A stretch of 64,000 nucleotides of DNA from Serratia nematodiphila DZ0503SBS1 (GTDB lineage Bacteria > Pseudomonadota > Gammaproteobacteria > Enterobacterales > Enterobacteriaceae). The stretch covers positions 4,030,001 to 4,094,000 of the forward strand of contig NZ_JPUX01000001.1 of the NCBI RefSeq assembly GCF_000738675.1, given 5' to 3'. This document shows positions 31,456 through 39,621 of the stretch, piece by piece (the first letter of the stretch is position 1; every line of letters begins with the position of its first letter). The translations under genes and the position numbers were made by a program. The notes under the pieces are model-generated. The model worked only from the letters and a program-made list of their open reading frames with translations, searched no databases and was not told where the DNA came from.

Positions 31456-32532
31456 TCAGGCGAAATATTTCGTGGCGATCTCTTGCAATGCGCGATGGCT
31501 TTCGCGCACGGGTTCCAATTCATCCAAATGATCGAACCCCATGACATGCAACACGCCGAATCCGCCCGACAGCGTCTGCATTTCTTCTATGCGTTCACGT
31601 ACCGTCTCCGGCGAGCCAAGGAGCCAACAATGCTTGGCGCAATACTCGACGGTGACTTCACTGTCTGGCACATCAGGATGGTGTTTGAACAAACCAAGCG
31701 CCTTGTTGCCGGCGATCATCGGCAAGTAATCCTCACGAAAGTAGCGTCCCATCTCGCCTTCGACGGCGAGCCGCCACGCTTGCGCATCTGTGTCAGCGAT
31801 CAGAATAGGACGACTGACACGCCACGTATCCCTGGCCGGCGGCGCCCTTCCATTCAACGCAGCGCCCTCTTCAACAACTTGCCAATGGGTATGAAGATAC
31901 TGCGGTGTAAAACAAAAGCTGATAGGGATCCAGCCATTACGACCGGCAATCTTCAACGTCGAGGATGAAGGTGAAAGGCCGGTCACTCCTACTGGCGGAT
32001 GGGGTGATTGATAGGGCTTGAGGTGATAACCGGAGGTTTTATCCCACTGATCCGCCGGCCGACGCGCTGTCCAATACTTACCTTTAAATTCGAATGGCCC
32101 ATCGCTATTCCAAAATCGCATCATGATCGCTATCGATTCTGCCGTCATCTCCCGATGCACACCCGACTTATGATCTATGTCGAACATGTCGAGATCCAAA
32201 GTGGTACCGCTGGCGCCAATTCCCACCATTAATCGCCCCTTAGAGATATGATCCAGCCAGCAAATGCGGTGAGCCAACTCGGCTGGATGATGAAACGGCA
32301 GCATAAAGGCGCCCGGCGCCAATTTTATGCGCTCAGTCTGCAAAATGGCTTGAGCAATGAGTAAATCTGGAGAAGGGCACGGTTCAGCCGGCATCGTATA
32401 ATGCTCGCCAATCCAGGCCTCATCGAAGCCGATTTTGTCCAAAAAACTCAAGGTATCAAGATCGTGGTAATGCCCATCGTGCAACGAGCGATAACGCGGA
32501 TGTGCCGGCATTAAAAATGCGCCAAGTTTCAT
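31456..32532 (-). CDS. LLM-class (luciferase-like) flavin-dependent monooxygenase
   Basis: A 358-residue TIM-barrel flavoprotein. Family features: MKLGAFLMPAHP, GFDEAWIGEHY (with the conserved His near the flavin site), KLAPGAFMLPFHHPAELAHRICWLDHISKGRLMVGIGAS, and GSPETVRERIEEM near the C terminus. Such enzymes use FMNH2 supplied by a separate reductase, which is not present here. First gene of the seven-gene operon; a promoter with an internal palindrome lies about 190 bases upstream. A role in ring hydroxylation or opening is inferred from the neighbours. Confidence 0.88.
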   Translation of the reverse strand: MKLGAFLMPAHPRYRSLHDGHYHDLDTLSFLDKIGFDEAWIGEHYTMPAEPCPSPDLLIAQAILQTERIKLAPGAFMLPFHHPAELAHRICWLDHISKGRLMVGIGASGTTLDLDMFDIDHKSGVHREMTAESIAIMMRFWNSDGPFEFKGKYWTARRPADQWDKTSGYHLKPYQSPHPPVGVTGLSPSSSTLKIAGRNGWIPISFCFTPQYLHTHWQVVEEGAALNGRAPPARDTWRVSRPILIADTDAQAWRLAVEGEMGRYFREDYLPMIAGNKALGLFKHHPDVPDSEVTVEYCAKHCWLLGSPETVRERIEEMQTLSGGFGVLHVMGFDHLDELEPVRESHRALQEIATKYFA

Positions 32533-32725
32533 GTTCGACTATCTCCTTGAAGCGTAAAATCCCGATTAGCACGTGATATACGGTAAATTGACATTCAACC
32601 CATCAATTTCATTCAAAATAAAAATGAATTAATACTTAGACATTATTAAATCGTAAAATTAAACACCCCAAAAAAATTAACCACGTAAAGTCCAGCTGGT
32701 TATTGGTCATTCGTTTTGTCTCAAG

Positions 32726-32755
32726 TATATAGTTGTATAGACAAGATCATGGCAA
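32726..32755 (-). promoter_or_regulatory. Promoter of the LLM-hutU operon with GntR/HutC-type operator
   Basis: On the minus strand TTGCCA (32755-32750) and TATATA (32731-32726) are separated by 18 bases. The palindrome TTGT-ctat-ACAA (32733-32744) lies inside this spacer and fits the GTnTAnAC consensus of HutC-subfamily GntR repressors when read as TTGTATAGACAA. A bound repressor would block the promoter. The leader would be about 185 bases. No GntR gene is in the window; a chromosomal HutC responding to urocanate is a reasonable but unproven candidate, given the hutU gene in the operon. Confidence 0.55.
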
Positions 32756-33868
32756 TATAAAATTGCTCAATTTGTGATCGGAAACAAATTCATAACAATT
32801 ACCCATGAAGAGAAAAAGGTATTACTGGTTCAAAAAAAGAGGCAAAATGAAGTGTGCAAAAGCGAGATACAGAATGGCTAACCACACTGTTAAATAAGGG
32901 AAAAAATAAAGACCACTGCATTAATAACTGCGAGGAAGATGAAGTATGCGCTCCAATTTGGTTTTATTGCTGAAGGAAACAACCAAATACAATAATTAGA
33001 ATATTCCCATTTATAATCATAGATTTGTTGAATAATTAATCAAAAATGCATTTTAAAACTCAATTAATTATATTTTCAGTTACACTTTACCCATTTAGTA
33101 GAGAAAGGTATATTTACCAAACATCAATATAACAAATACCCATAGAGAAGTATCCTGCACAATAAACTCCCCATCCTCGCGGGTATAGCCAAAATTATCG
33201 ATACCCTCTACGCTGGTTATTCTGCCTTTTCGTCTTCAACGGAAACACGCAGTCAGTTCGTTAATGGCAGTGCGAATACGACGATTGGAAATAATTGCGA
33301 AAATATCACCATCACCAACACACCCGGTTAAAAGGCGCCTCAGCTAGTGCTGAAGCGGCCCGATGCCATTAATTACTCAACCCAATATGGATAACTTGTT
33401 GGAGCCCACCAAACATATTTGCCAGCTCATCGCCGGCACACAGGTCACATTGACGGGTAAAAGCGCTGCAATGAACATCGGCAATGCAGAATGGAAAGAG
33501 ATCGCCATCATTATCGGCGAATGTGCCGGTCAGCGAGGCTGGACCACCTCAACGGCGCTCACCTACCAATGATATTGCCCCCTTCATTCAGCTATCGGGG
33601 CCGACACTCACCGCGCCCGCAATACCCTATCGATCACGCTGCTTCATAACTCAGACCGCAATGTTATGTGTTCTCTCATCGTCTTATAGATGAGATTTGC
33701 TTTTACATAGATATTAAGTTGACATGGATAATTGACTCATTAAAAATGTATTTCACGATCTCAATTCTACATCAGAAACCAGATTTATCCATAAAAAACC
33801 ATTTACCAGATGAAAAATAAAATATATAATTCACATATAAATTAGTTAAAGAACAAAAGGAGATAATC
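32756..33868. other. AT-rich non-coding stretch with possible gene remnants
   Basis: About 1.1 kb with strongly raised AT content and no intact gene. Two short open stretches have more normal composition: 33146-33331 (no start codon; contains the repeat-like FVNGSANTTIGNNCENITI) and 33363-33572 (contains TLTGKSAAMNIGNAEWKE). Both look like pieces of a degraded protein, but I do not recognise the family. The right end (33720-33868) is very AT-rich and should hold the promoter of the dGTPase gene. Confidence 0.45.
33146..33572 (+). pseudogene. Possible decayed gene remnant
   Basis: Two reading-frame fragments (33146-33331 and 33363-33572) in different frames, separated by stops, with coding-like codon usage inside an AT-rich non-coding region. 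The first lacks any start codon. Glycine/asparagine-rich beta-type sequence is present in both. Origin unknown; they may also be chance frames. Confidence 0.3.
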
Positions 33869-35176
33869 ATGGAAAAGAATCAATTCAATAAGATCTTATC
33901 ACTAGTGTCCTCGGATAGACTTCGCACATCAAATACTGGTAATGGTGATTTATTAATAGCTACTGAAAGCGATAAAGGTAGAGTAATAAATTCTGCGTCA
34001 TTCCGCCGTCTTCAGCAAAAGGCTCAAGTGTTTTCTTTAGAGTCAAATGCAGCTGTTCGCTCCAGATTGACCCACTCTATAGAGGTATCTCAATTAGGAC
34101 GATACCTGGCTCAAAGTATCGTAAAAAAAGCTGCTAATACAGATACAGGCTACAGAGAGCTAACATCATTTGTTAACACTGTTGAAACTGCCTGTTTACT
34201 TCATGATATAGGTAACCCTCCTTTTGGCCACCTTGGCGAGTCTGCAATAAAAGAGTTCTTTAGCCACAAGCACAGTAACGAAAACCTCAGTAACTTTGAT
34301 GGTAATCCACAAGGATTTCGGTTGGTCAGTTTTTTAAATGGCCATGACTCATATGGATTCAATTTAACAACGAGTCTTTTACTTTCAATTGTCAAGTATC
34401 CTTGGACATACATAGATAATCCAGACGAAAATAAAATAGGAATGTTTACCAGTGAATATCCGTCGTACGAAATGGCATGTGAATCTCTTAAATGGAATGT
34501 AGGTAAAAAATTCCCTTTAATGTTACTAATGGATGCAGCCGATGAAATCGCCTATTCGATGAGTGATCTTGAGGATGGCTTGGAGAAAAAATTATTTAGA
34601 ATAGAAGAAATAAAAAGTGAATTCGGACCTGCTCGTTTCGAGAGAAATGCCAGCATAAATCCCATGGTCAATTTTAAGACATCAATAATTAATGATCTAG
34701 TGGCACATGCCGCTGATAACTTCACAATAAACCTAGACGAGATAATGGAAGGTGGCAATGTGAAATTAATAAATAAAAAAAGTGAAATTGGTGAGCTTTT
34801 GAGCCAGGTCAACAACTTTGCAAGAGATAATATATACTGCCACGAAGAAATTGAAAAAATAGAGTTGTCTGGGAGATGTGTTATAAAAGGACTTTTATCT
34901 CACTTTAATGAACTATTGGTTTTAGATCATGATAAATTCGAATTATTGGTTAATAAAGACAAAAAAGCAATCAGGGCAAGAAAATTAGATTTCGAATCAA
35001 GAATATTTAATAGACTCCCGTGGAGTTATGTTGAAAAGTATAAAGAGGCTAGAAACAGATGTGATAGTGACGAAATGCAGGCAAGACAGCATCTAGTTGT
35101 TGACTTCATCTCTGGAATGACTGATGATTTTTCTTTAGAAACATATCAAATACTAGAGGGGATTAAAATAAAATGA
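33869..35176 (+). CDS. dGTPase-family HD-domain triphosphohydrolase
   Basis: A 435-residue protein related to deoxyguanosine triphosphate triphosphohydrolase (Dgt), which splits dNTPs to nucleoside and tripolyphosphate. HD-domain metal residues are present: RLTHSIEVSQ with His69, LLHDIGNPPFGHLGE with His112/Asp113 and His121, and MDAADEIAYSMSDLEDG with Asp225. FDGNPQGFR, the dGTPase substrate-site motif, is at residues 143-151. It is shorter than E. coli Dgt (505). The coding sequence is far more AT-rich than the chromosome and a strong AAGGAG precedes the ATG. It overlaps an unknown gene by four bases. Some dGTPases defend against phages by depleting dNTPs; that role is inferred here. Confidence 0.87.
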   Translation: MEKNQFNKILSLVSSDRLRTSNTGNGDLLIATESDKGRVINSASFRRLQQKAQVFSLESNAAVRSRLTHSIEVSQLGRYLAQSIVKKAANTDTGYRELTSFVNTVETACLLHDIGNPPFGHLGESAIKEFFSHKHSNENLSNFDGNPQGFRLVSFLNGHDSYGFNLTTSLLLSIVKYPWTYIDNPDENKIGMFTSEYPSYEMACESLKWNVGKKFPLMLLMDAADEIAYSMSDLEDGLEKKLFRIEEIKSEFGPARFERNASINPMVNFKTSIINDLVAHAADNFTINLDEIMEGGNVKLINKKSEIGELLSQVNNFARDNIYCHEEIEKIELSGRCVIKGLLSHFNELLVLDHDKFELLVNKDKKAIRARKLDFESRIFNRLPWSYVEKYKEARNRCDSDEMQARQHLVVDFISGMTDDFSLETYQILEGIKIK

Positions 35177-35739
35177 CCTTAGAAAACCACCCCTATCAAT
35201 TTGTAAAGCATCTATTCAAGAAAGAAGGTGCTATATTTTCCTTTAGCAAATATATATATACCCCGGATTCTTTATTTGATGAAAGACAGGTGATAAAAAT
35301 TGATTCATTCAAAATAAACAGTGATTGGCTTGAGGACATGCTACATTCTCTTGCGGAAAAACAAGAGTTGGCAATAAACTCCAGCGTCATAATAAAAAAC
35401 AGGAAATATCATATTCCCATGATAGACTTCATGTGTAAAAGGCTATCAGGAACAGATATTTTCGATAGAATGAGATATTACCTTCCGCATAAAGTAATAG
35501 CAAACATGGCTATTTATCATAGCGGGACCTCTTACCATGCATACTCGAATACACTAATATCACCGAAGGAGTGGCTTGAGTTTATGTACCGACTACTTCT
35601 TGTAAATAGAGCTCATGAAGAGGAACTTATAGATAGCCGTTGGATAGCGCATCGACTTATGGGAGGATATGGTTCATTAAGATGGTCTAATAACACCGCT
35701 TTATACAAGGGGTCACCAACTAGAATTCAATATCCTTAG
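35173..35739 (+). CDS. Unknown protein coupled to the dGTPase
   Basis: A 188-residue soluble protein that I do not recognise. The start ATG overlaps the dGTPase stop (ATGA), so both are translated together. No signal peptide or membrane segment is visible. The C-terminal half has a distinctive run: PHKVIANMAIYHSGTSYHAY, LISPKEWLEFMYRLLLVNRAHEEE, LIDSRWIAHRLMGGYGSLRWSN. Composition is as AT-rich as its partner, so the pair was probably acquired together. It could be a regulator, sensor or specificity subunit of the dGTPase. Confidence 0.6.
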   Translation: MTLENHPYQFVKHLFKKEGAIFSFSKYIYTPDSLFDERQVIKIDSFKINSDWLEDMLHSLAEKQELAINSSVIIKNRKYHIPMIDFMCKRLSGTDIFDRMRYYLPHKVIANMAIYHSGTSYHAYSNTLISPKEWLEFMYRLLLVNRAHEEELIDSRWIAHRLMGGYGSLRWSNNTALYKGSPTRIQYP

Positions 35740-35761
35740 CAATTATCATAATTGATGACTA

Positions 35762-35790
35762 CAAAAGCCCCTTTGAAAGGGGCTACGAGA
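35762..35790. terminator. Hairpin after the dGTPase pair
   Basis: Stem AGCCCCTT / AAGGGGCT lies 27 bases after the stop. The T run is on the minus-strand side, so it is a poor terminator for the plus strand but may still mark the 3' end of the transcript. The remaining ~240 bases up to the clpP-like gene are AT-rich with nothing recognised. Confidence 0.5.
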
Positions 35791-36032
35791 TTCAAATACT
35801 CATACTCACCTTTGAATATATCATTAATATCATCTATCGAAAATAAATCACTGACATAATCCATGCCTCACTGGGATAGCTTCCTCAGAGTAAATCATCA
35901 AAAACAACAGCCCCTTGAAACAAAAAACATGTTAAATCATAAACATCCTATAAAATCGCCACATATTAAAACTAAACTGCATCTCAACAGATCACTACTG
36001 TTGTAAATTAACAGTATCTGGCTATATTATTA

Positions 36033-36623
36033 TTAATAACGCAATACCCGATCGATCAGTCCCCAGGCCGCCGCTTCGTCGGCGGTCATAAAGCGATCGC
36101 GATCCAACACCCGCTCCACCTCTTCATAGCTTAGGCCGCAATGTTGGGCATACAACCGAATCACCGTGTCTTTGGTGCGCTTCATCTCTTCGGCGTGGAT
36201 CAAGATGTCGGAGGCCTGCCCCTGAAAGCCGCCCAGCGGCTGGTGCACGTGCAGGCTGGCATTAGGCAGCGCCATGCGGTGCCCCGATTCGCCGGCCATC
36301 AGCAGGAACGAGCCCATCGAGCGCGCGGTGCCCATGCACAGCGTATGCACCGGGGCGCGGATATACTGCATGGTGTCGTAAATCGCCAGCCCGCTGGTGA
36401 TCACCCCGCCCGGCGAGTTGATATAAAGATGGATGGGTTTTTCCGGGTTTTCCGCCTCCAGAAACAGCAGCTGGGCACACAGCATTTCGGCCACGTCGTC
36501 GTTGACTTCGCCGTTAAGGAACACTATCCGATCGCGCAGCAGGCGCGAATAAATATCAAAGGAACGTTCTCCCCGGCTGGTCTGTTCCACCACCATCGGG
36601 ACGAGCATCATCTTCTCACGCAT
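36033..36623 (-). CDS. Second ClpP-type serine protease subunit
   Basis: A 196-residue ClpP paralogue. The catalytic triad is intact: Ser102 ([11 protein letters not shown]), His127 ([13 protein letters not shown]) and Asp176 ([19 protein letters not shown]). AGGAG is seven bases before ATG 36623. It differs from housekeeping ClpP (M-IHQP is VHQP, and the propeptide is short), and no clpX or clpA is adjacent. ClpP forms a two-ring tetradecamer fed by ClpX/ClpA; this copy may form mixed or specialised rings. It stands alone between the AT-rich island and an ArsR operon. Confidence 0.9.
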   Translation of the reverse strand: MREKMMLVPMVVEQTSRGERSFDIYSRLLRDRIVFLNGEVNDDVAEMLCAQLLFLEAENPEKPIHLYINSPGGVITSGLAIYDTMQYIRAPVHTLCMGTARSMGSFLLMAGESGHRMALPNASLHVHQPLGGFQGQASDILIHAEEMKRTKDTVIRLYAQHCGLSYEEVERVLDRDRFMTADEAAAWGLIDRVLRY

Positions 36624-36668
36624 CGGTGAACTCCTGGGTTGGCAACAAAGAGAAATGTGTTTAACGCG

Positions 36669-36998
36669 TCAGGCGGCGCGCATCACCGTCGGCGGGCCAT
36701 CGTTGGCGGCATCGAGCTGGTGGATAATCCGCAGCAGGCTGCCGCCGCCGGCGTCCGGCACGATCTGCAGGGTGACGACGCTTTCGAGAAACGGCGGTTG
36801 GTCATCGCGCAGGCGATAGCTCACCGCCTCACCCGGCGTGGCGGCCAGCGGCTCGGCCTGCGCCAGATCCCCCGTCGGCAGCCACTGCTCGCGCAATTCG
36901 GGAACGCTGAGCGCCCGCCACACTTTTTCCGGCGGCGCCTCGAGCGAATATTCCAACACCAGCCGGTCGCGCGGCGGCCGCTCAGCCTGTTTGTTCAT
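36669..36998 (-). CDS. SRPBCC / AHSA1-like domain protein
   Basis: A 109-residue protein from the ATG at 36998, which overlaps the ArsR stop (ATGA). The start LVLEYSLEAPPEKVWRALSVPELREQWL is the typical first strand and helix of the activator-of-Hsp90/polyketide-cyclase-like SRPBCC fold, a hydrophobic-ligand cavity. Such proteins are commonly encoded next to ArsR regulators, as here. Ligand and role are unknown. A longer frame to 37073 would overlap the regulator heavily and is rejected. Confidence 0.85.
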   Translation of the reverse strand: MNKQAERPPRDRLVLEYSLEAPPEKVWRALSVPELREQWLPTGDLAQAEPLAATPGEAVSYRLRDDQPPFLESVVTLQIVPDAGGGSLLRIIHQLDAANDGPPTVMRAA

Positions 36999-37309
36999 TG
37001 ATCCATGTCCTTCAGCAAAGTTTGCAGCGCGTCGATGCGCGCCGGCCAGTAGGCGCGGTACTTCGCCAGCCACTGGGCGATCTGCGCCAGCCCTTCCGGG
37101 TCGACCTGGTAATTGACGCAGCGCCCCTGCCTCGTCTCGCGTACCAGTCCGGCGTTGCGCAGCACCGCCAGGTGTTGCGACATCGCCGACTGGCTGATGG
37201 GCAGCCCTTCGCGCAACGCACTGGCGTTCATGCTGGCGACAGCGAGTTTGTCGAAGATGCTGCGGCGAGTCGGATCGGCCAACGCCTTGAAGATGTCATT
37301 TTCGTTCAT
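36995..37309 (-). CDS. ArsR family transcriptional regulator
   Basis: A 104-residue winged-helix repressor: MNENDIFKALADPTRRSIFDKLA, then the recognition region LPISQSAMSQHLAVLRNAGLVRETRQGRCVNYQVD. No cysteine cluster for metals is visible, so it belongs to the non-metal group paired with SRPBCC proteins. It precedes and overlaps the SRPBCC gene and probably represses both from its own upstream region. Confidence 0.92.
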   Translation of the reverse strand: MNENDIFKALADPTRRSIFDKLAVASMNASALREGLPISQSAMSQHLAVLRNAGLVRETRQGRCVNYQVDPEGLAQIAQWLAKYRAYWPARIDALQTLLKDMDQ

Positions 37310-37430
37310 ACAAACACATTAGTATTCACTTATGTATTATGCAAGCAAACAAGGCAAATTTTTGCCTCGAGAAAACTCCGCGCCGCGGCGCGGAGTGAAT
37401 GGATGAAGAATGATCGCCGGCAAATCGCGC

Positions 37431-37856
37431 TTACGAACGGATCGGGATCACCAGCACGTCGATATTCAGCTGGTTGATGGCGTTGCGGGTAGAAGAAAAC
37501 AGGTTGCTCCACAGATCGTGGTGATGGCCGAACACCAGAAGATCGATGTTCTTGTCCACGACCGCCGTGCGCAGTTCGTCAACGAAGCCGCCGCGCCCGA
37601 TAATCACTTCCGCGATCGGGTAATTGACGTTTTGCGTGGTGGGTTCCAGCTCTTTGCGGATCTTCTCTTCGAACGGCACGCCGTCATAACTGCGCTCCGA
37701 AAAGCCGATCGCCGCGTGGTAGGTGTCGTAGTGGACGTCCACATAGATCAGCGAGAGTTTGGCCTGCAGCGCCTCCGCCAGCAACGCCCCCTTTTCGACC
37801 AGCCGTTTGCCGTCATCGCTCAGATCGGTGGCGATGACAATATGGTGGTAACACAT
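37431..37856 (-). CDS. Universal stress protein, UspA/UspC-like
   Basis: A 141-residue cytoplasmic protein from ATG 37856, preceded by AGGAGG at five bases. It has the UspA fold: MCYHHIVIATDLSDDGKRLVEKGALLAEALQAKLSLIYVDVHYD and the C-terminal VFGHHHDLWSNLFSSTRNAINQLNIDVLVIPI. It lacks the GxxGx(9)GS nucleotide-binding loop of ATP-binding Usps, as do E. coli UspA and UspC. Family members are induced by starvation and stress. Single gene. Confidence 0.9.
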   Translation of the reverse strand: MCYHHIVIATDLSDDGKRLVEKGALLAEALQAKLSLIYVDVHYDTYHAAIGFSERSYDGVPFEEKIRKELEPTTQNVNYPIAEVIIGRGGFVDELRTAVVDKNIDLLVFGHHHDLWSNLFSSTRNAINQLNIDVLVIPIRS

Positions 37857-38004
37857 AGCGCCTCCTGTCATGGACTCGGTTGAGCCGAGGCTCCGATATC
37901 ACGCCTGCGTCATATCGTTATGATTAATTTTAGTTCAGAAATGGCGCTCGTGGCGGGAGGTGATGCGGTGGGAAAGCCCCGTCGCCGGGGCTGAAGGCAA
38001 AAAA

Positions 38005-38523
38005 TTATTTCTCGCGCTGCGCCTCAAACCAGACGTTGCACAACGACAGGATCAGCGTGTTGGCATCTTTCACCAGCACGTTATCGCCGGGCACCCCATC
38101 GGTGCCCTGATCGGTGATGCCTTTGATGGCGGTATCCGCGTGCTGAATGGCCACGCGCTCGACCGACGGCGTGCTGATGCCCAGCATCGGGAAATCGATG
38201 TAGGAGCTGCTGCCGGCATTGTCCTCGACAAACTCCTGCGCTTCTACGGTGCTGACGGTGGCCCCTTCGCTTTTCAGCGCCGTGCCGTTCCAGCTGAACG
38301 CATCCGCTTTGTAGCTGATTTTACCGCCGATCAGGCTCTGCGCCTGCTGCTGATCCCAGCAACCGGTGGTTTGGGTCGGCACGATCTTGCTGACGCGCCA
38401 GTTGCCCAGCAGCTGTTTAGGGATCGGCCCGGTATCGCTCTCCGCCGCCCGAACCTGAGTCGCCGAGACGCAGGCCAACACCACCAGCGGCAGCAACGCC
38501 TTGCTCCAAGTGTTCAATCGCAT
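38005..38523 (-). CDS. Secreted protein of unknown function
   Basis: A 172-residue protein from ATG 38523 with a signal peptide (MRLNTWSKALLPLVVLACVS, cleavage near VRA-AES). The mature part begins GPIPKQLLGNWRVSKIVPTQTTGCWDQQQAQSLIGGKISYKADAFSWNG, suggesting a small lipocalin-like or beta-rich periplasmic domain with two cysteines (GCWD and LCNVW). Upstream extension to 38568 is not supported. No pathway context. Confidence 0.7.
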   Translation of the reverse strand: MRLNTWSKALLPLVVLACVSATQVRAAESDTGPIPKQLLGNWRVSKIVPTQTTGCWDQQQAQSLIGGKISYKADAFSWNGTALKSEGATVSTVEAQEFVEDNAGSSSYIDFPMLGISTPSVERVAIQHADTAIKGITDQGTDGVPGDNVLVKDANTLILSLCNVWFEAQREK

Positions 38524-38633
38524 TGTCTTTTCCTTCGTTTCAGTACCCAGTCTGCCCTCGCGGGCCAACGGCTATCATAATAAGCCCGCCGATTCGCCGT
38601 CAAAACAATCCGCTCCGCACCGGGCCGCGGCCG

Positions 38634-38654
38634 CTCATAGCTAATCGCTATGAG
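38634..38654. promoter_or_regulatory. Palindrome upstream of the MetQ/NlpA-like gene
   Basis: Perfect eight-base arms CTCATAGC / GCTATGAG around the spacer taatc, about 105 bases before the lipoprotein ATG. It has no T run and looks like a regulator site. It is not a MetJ box (AGACGTCT repeats are absent). Confidence 0.5.
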
Positions 38655-38759
38655 TCATAGTGAATCAGTATTTTGTTTTAGCCCAGCGATTACCTACAGT
38701 CACTGCCACTATTCTGCCCGCCAAAATTAGCAGGCAATGTTGACAAGGACCCTGGGAAA

Positions 38760-39575
38760 ATGACATTTACGCTGAAAAACCTCACCCTGGCGCTGGCCGC
38801 CGCCGGCACGCTGCTGCTGACCGCCTGCGGCCCAACGGCACAGGACGATCACCACATCAAGGTCGGCATCAGCGCCGGTATCGATCAGTCGCTGTGGGCG
38901 GTGGTGCAAAAGGTCGCCAAGCAGAAATACGATCTGGACGTGGAGGTGGTGACCTTCAACGACTACGTGCTGCCGAACGAAGCGCTGAACAACGGCGATC
39001 TGGACGTCAACGCCTTCCAGCACAAGCCGTATCTGGACAAGCAGATGCAGGAGCGCGGCTACAAACTGGCGGCGGTGGGCAACACCTTCGTCTACCCGAT
39101 CGCCGGGTATTCGAAGAAGATAACCGCGCTCAGCCAGCTGCCGAACGGCGCGCAGGTGGCGGTGCCGAACGATCCGACCAACCTGGGCCGCTCGCTGCTG
39201 CTGTTGCAAAAACAGGGGCTGATCACCCTGAAAGACGGCGTCGGCCTGCTGCCGACCGCGCTGGACATCGTCGGCAACCCGAAAAAGCTGAAGATCGTCG
39301 AGATTGAAGCGCCGCAGCTGCCGCGCGCGCTGGACGACCAACAGGTGACGCTGGCGATCATCAACACCAACTATTCCAGCCAGATTGGCCTGTCGCCGGC
39401 CAAGGACGGGCTGTTTGTCGAAGACAAAAACTCGCCGTACGTCAACATCTTCGCCAGCCGCATCGACAACAAAGACAGCGAGAAAGTGAAGGATCTGGTC
39501 AAGGCCTATCAGACCGACGAAGTGGCGGCCAGCGCCGCCGACATCTACAAGGGCGACGCCGTCAAAGGCTGGTAA
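38760..39575 (+). CDS. MetQ/NlpA family substrate-binding lipoprotein
   Basis: A 271-residue lipoprotein with signal peptide and lipobox LLTAC. It follows the MetQ family: KVGISAGIDQSLWAVVQKVAKQKYDLDVEVVTFNDYVLPNEALNNGDLDVNAFQHKPYLD and VPNDPTNLGRSLLLLQKQGLITL. These proteins bind methionine or related amino acids for the MetNI ABC transporter. No metN or metI is adjacent, so it is a stand-alone receptor like NlpA. Its mature start and DLDVEV core differ from typical MetQ, so a different ligand is possible. Confidence 0.87.
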   Translation: MTFTLKNLTLALAAAGTLLLTACGPTAQDDHHIKVGISAGIDQSLWAVVQKVAKQKYDLDVEVVTFNDYVLPNEALNNGDLDVNAFQHKPYLDKQMQERGYKLAAVGNTFVYPIAGYSKKITALSQLPNGAQVAVPNDPTNLGRSLLLLQKQGLITLKDGVGLLPTALDIVGNPKKLKIVEIEAPQLPRALDDQQVTLAIINTNYSSQIGLSPAKDGLFVEDKNSPYVNIFASRIDNKDSEKVKDLVKAYQTDEVAASAADIYKGDAVKGW

Positions 39576-39621
39576 CGCTCTCCCGCATGCCCGTGGCGCC
39601 AGGCCACGGGCCATGCCAACC

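Noticed and set aside
38634..38654. MetJ operator before the MetQ-like gene
   Set aside because: The palindrome is real, but it lacks the AGACGTCT tandem pattern of MetJ boxes.
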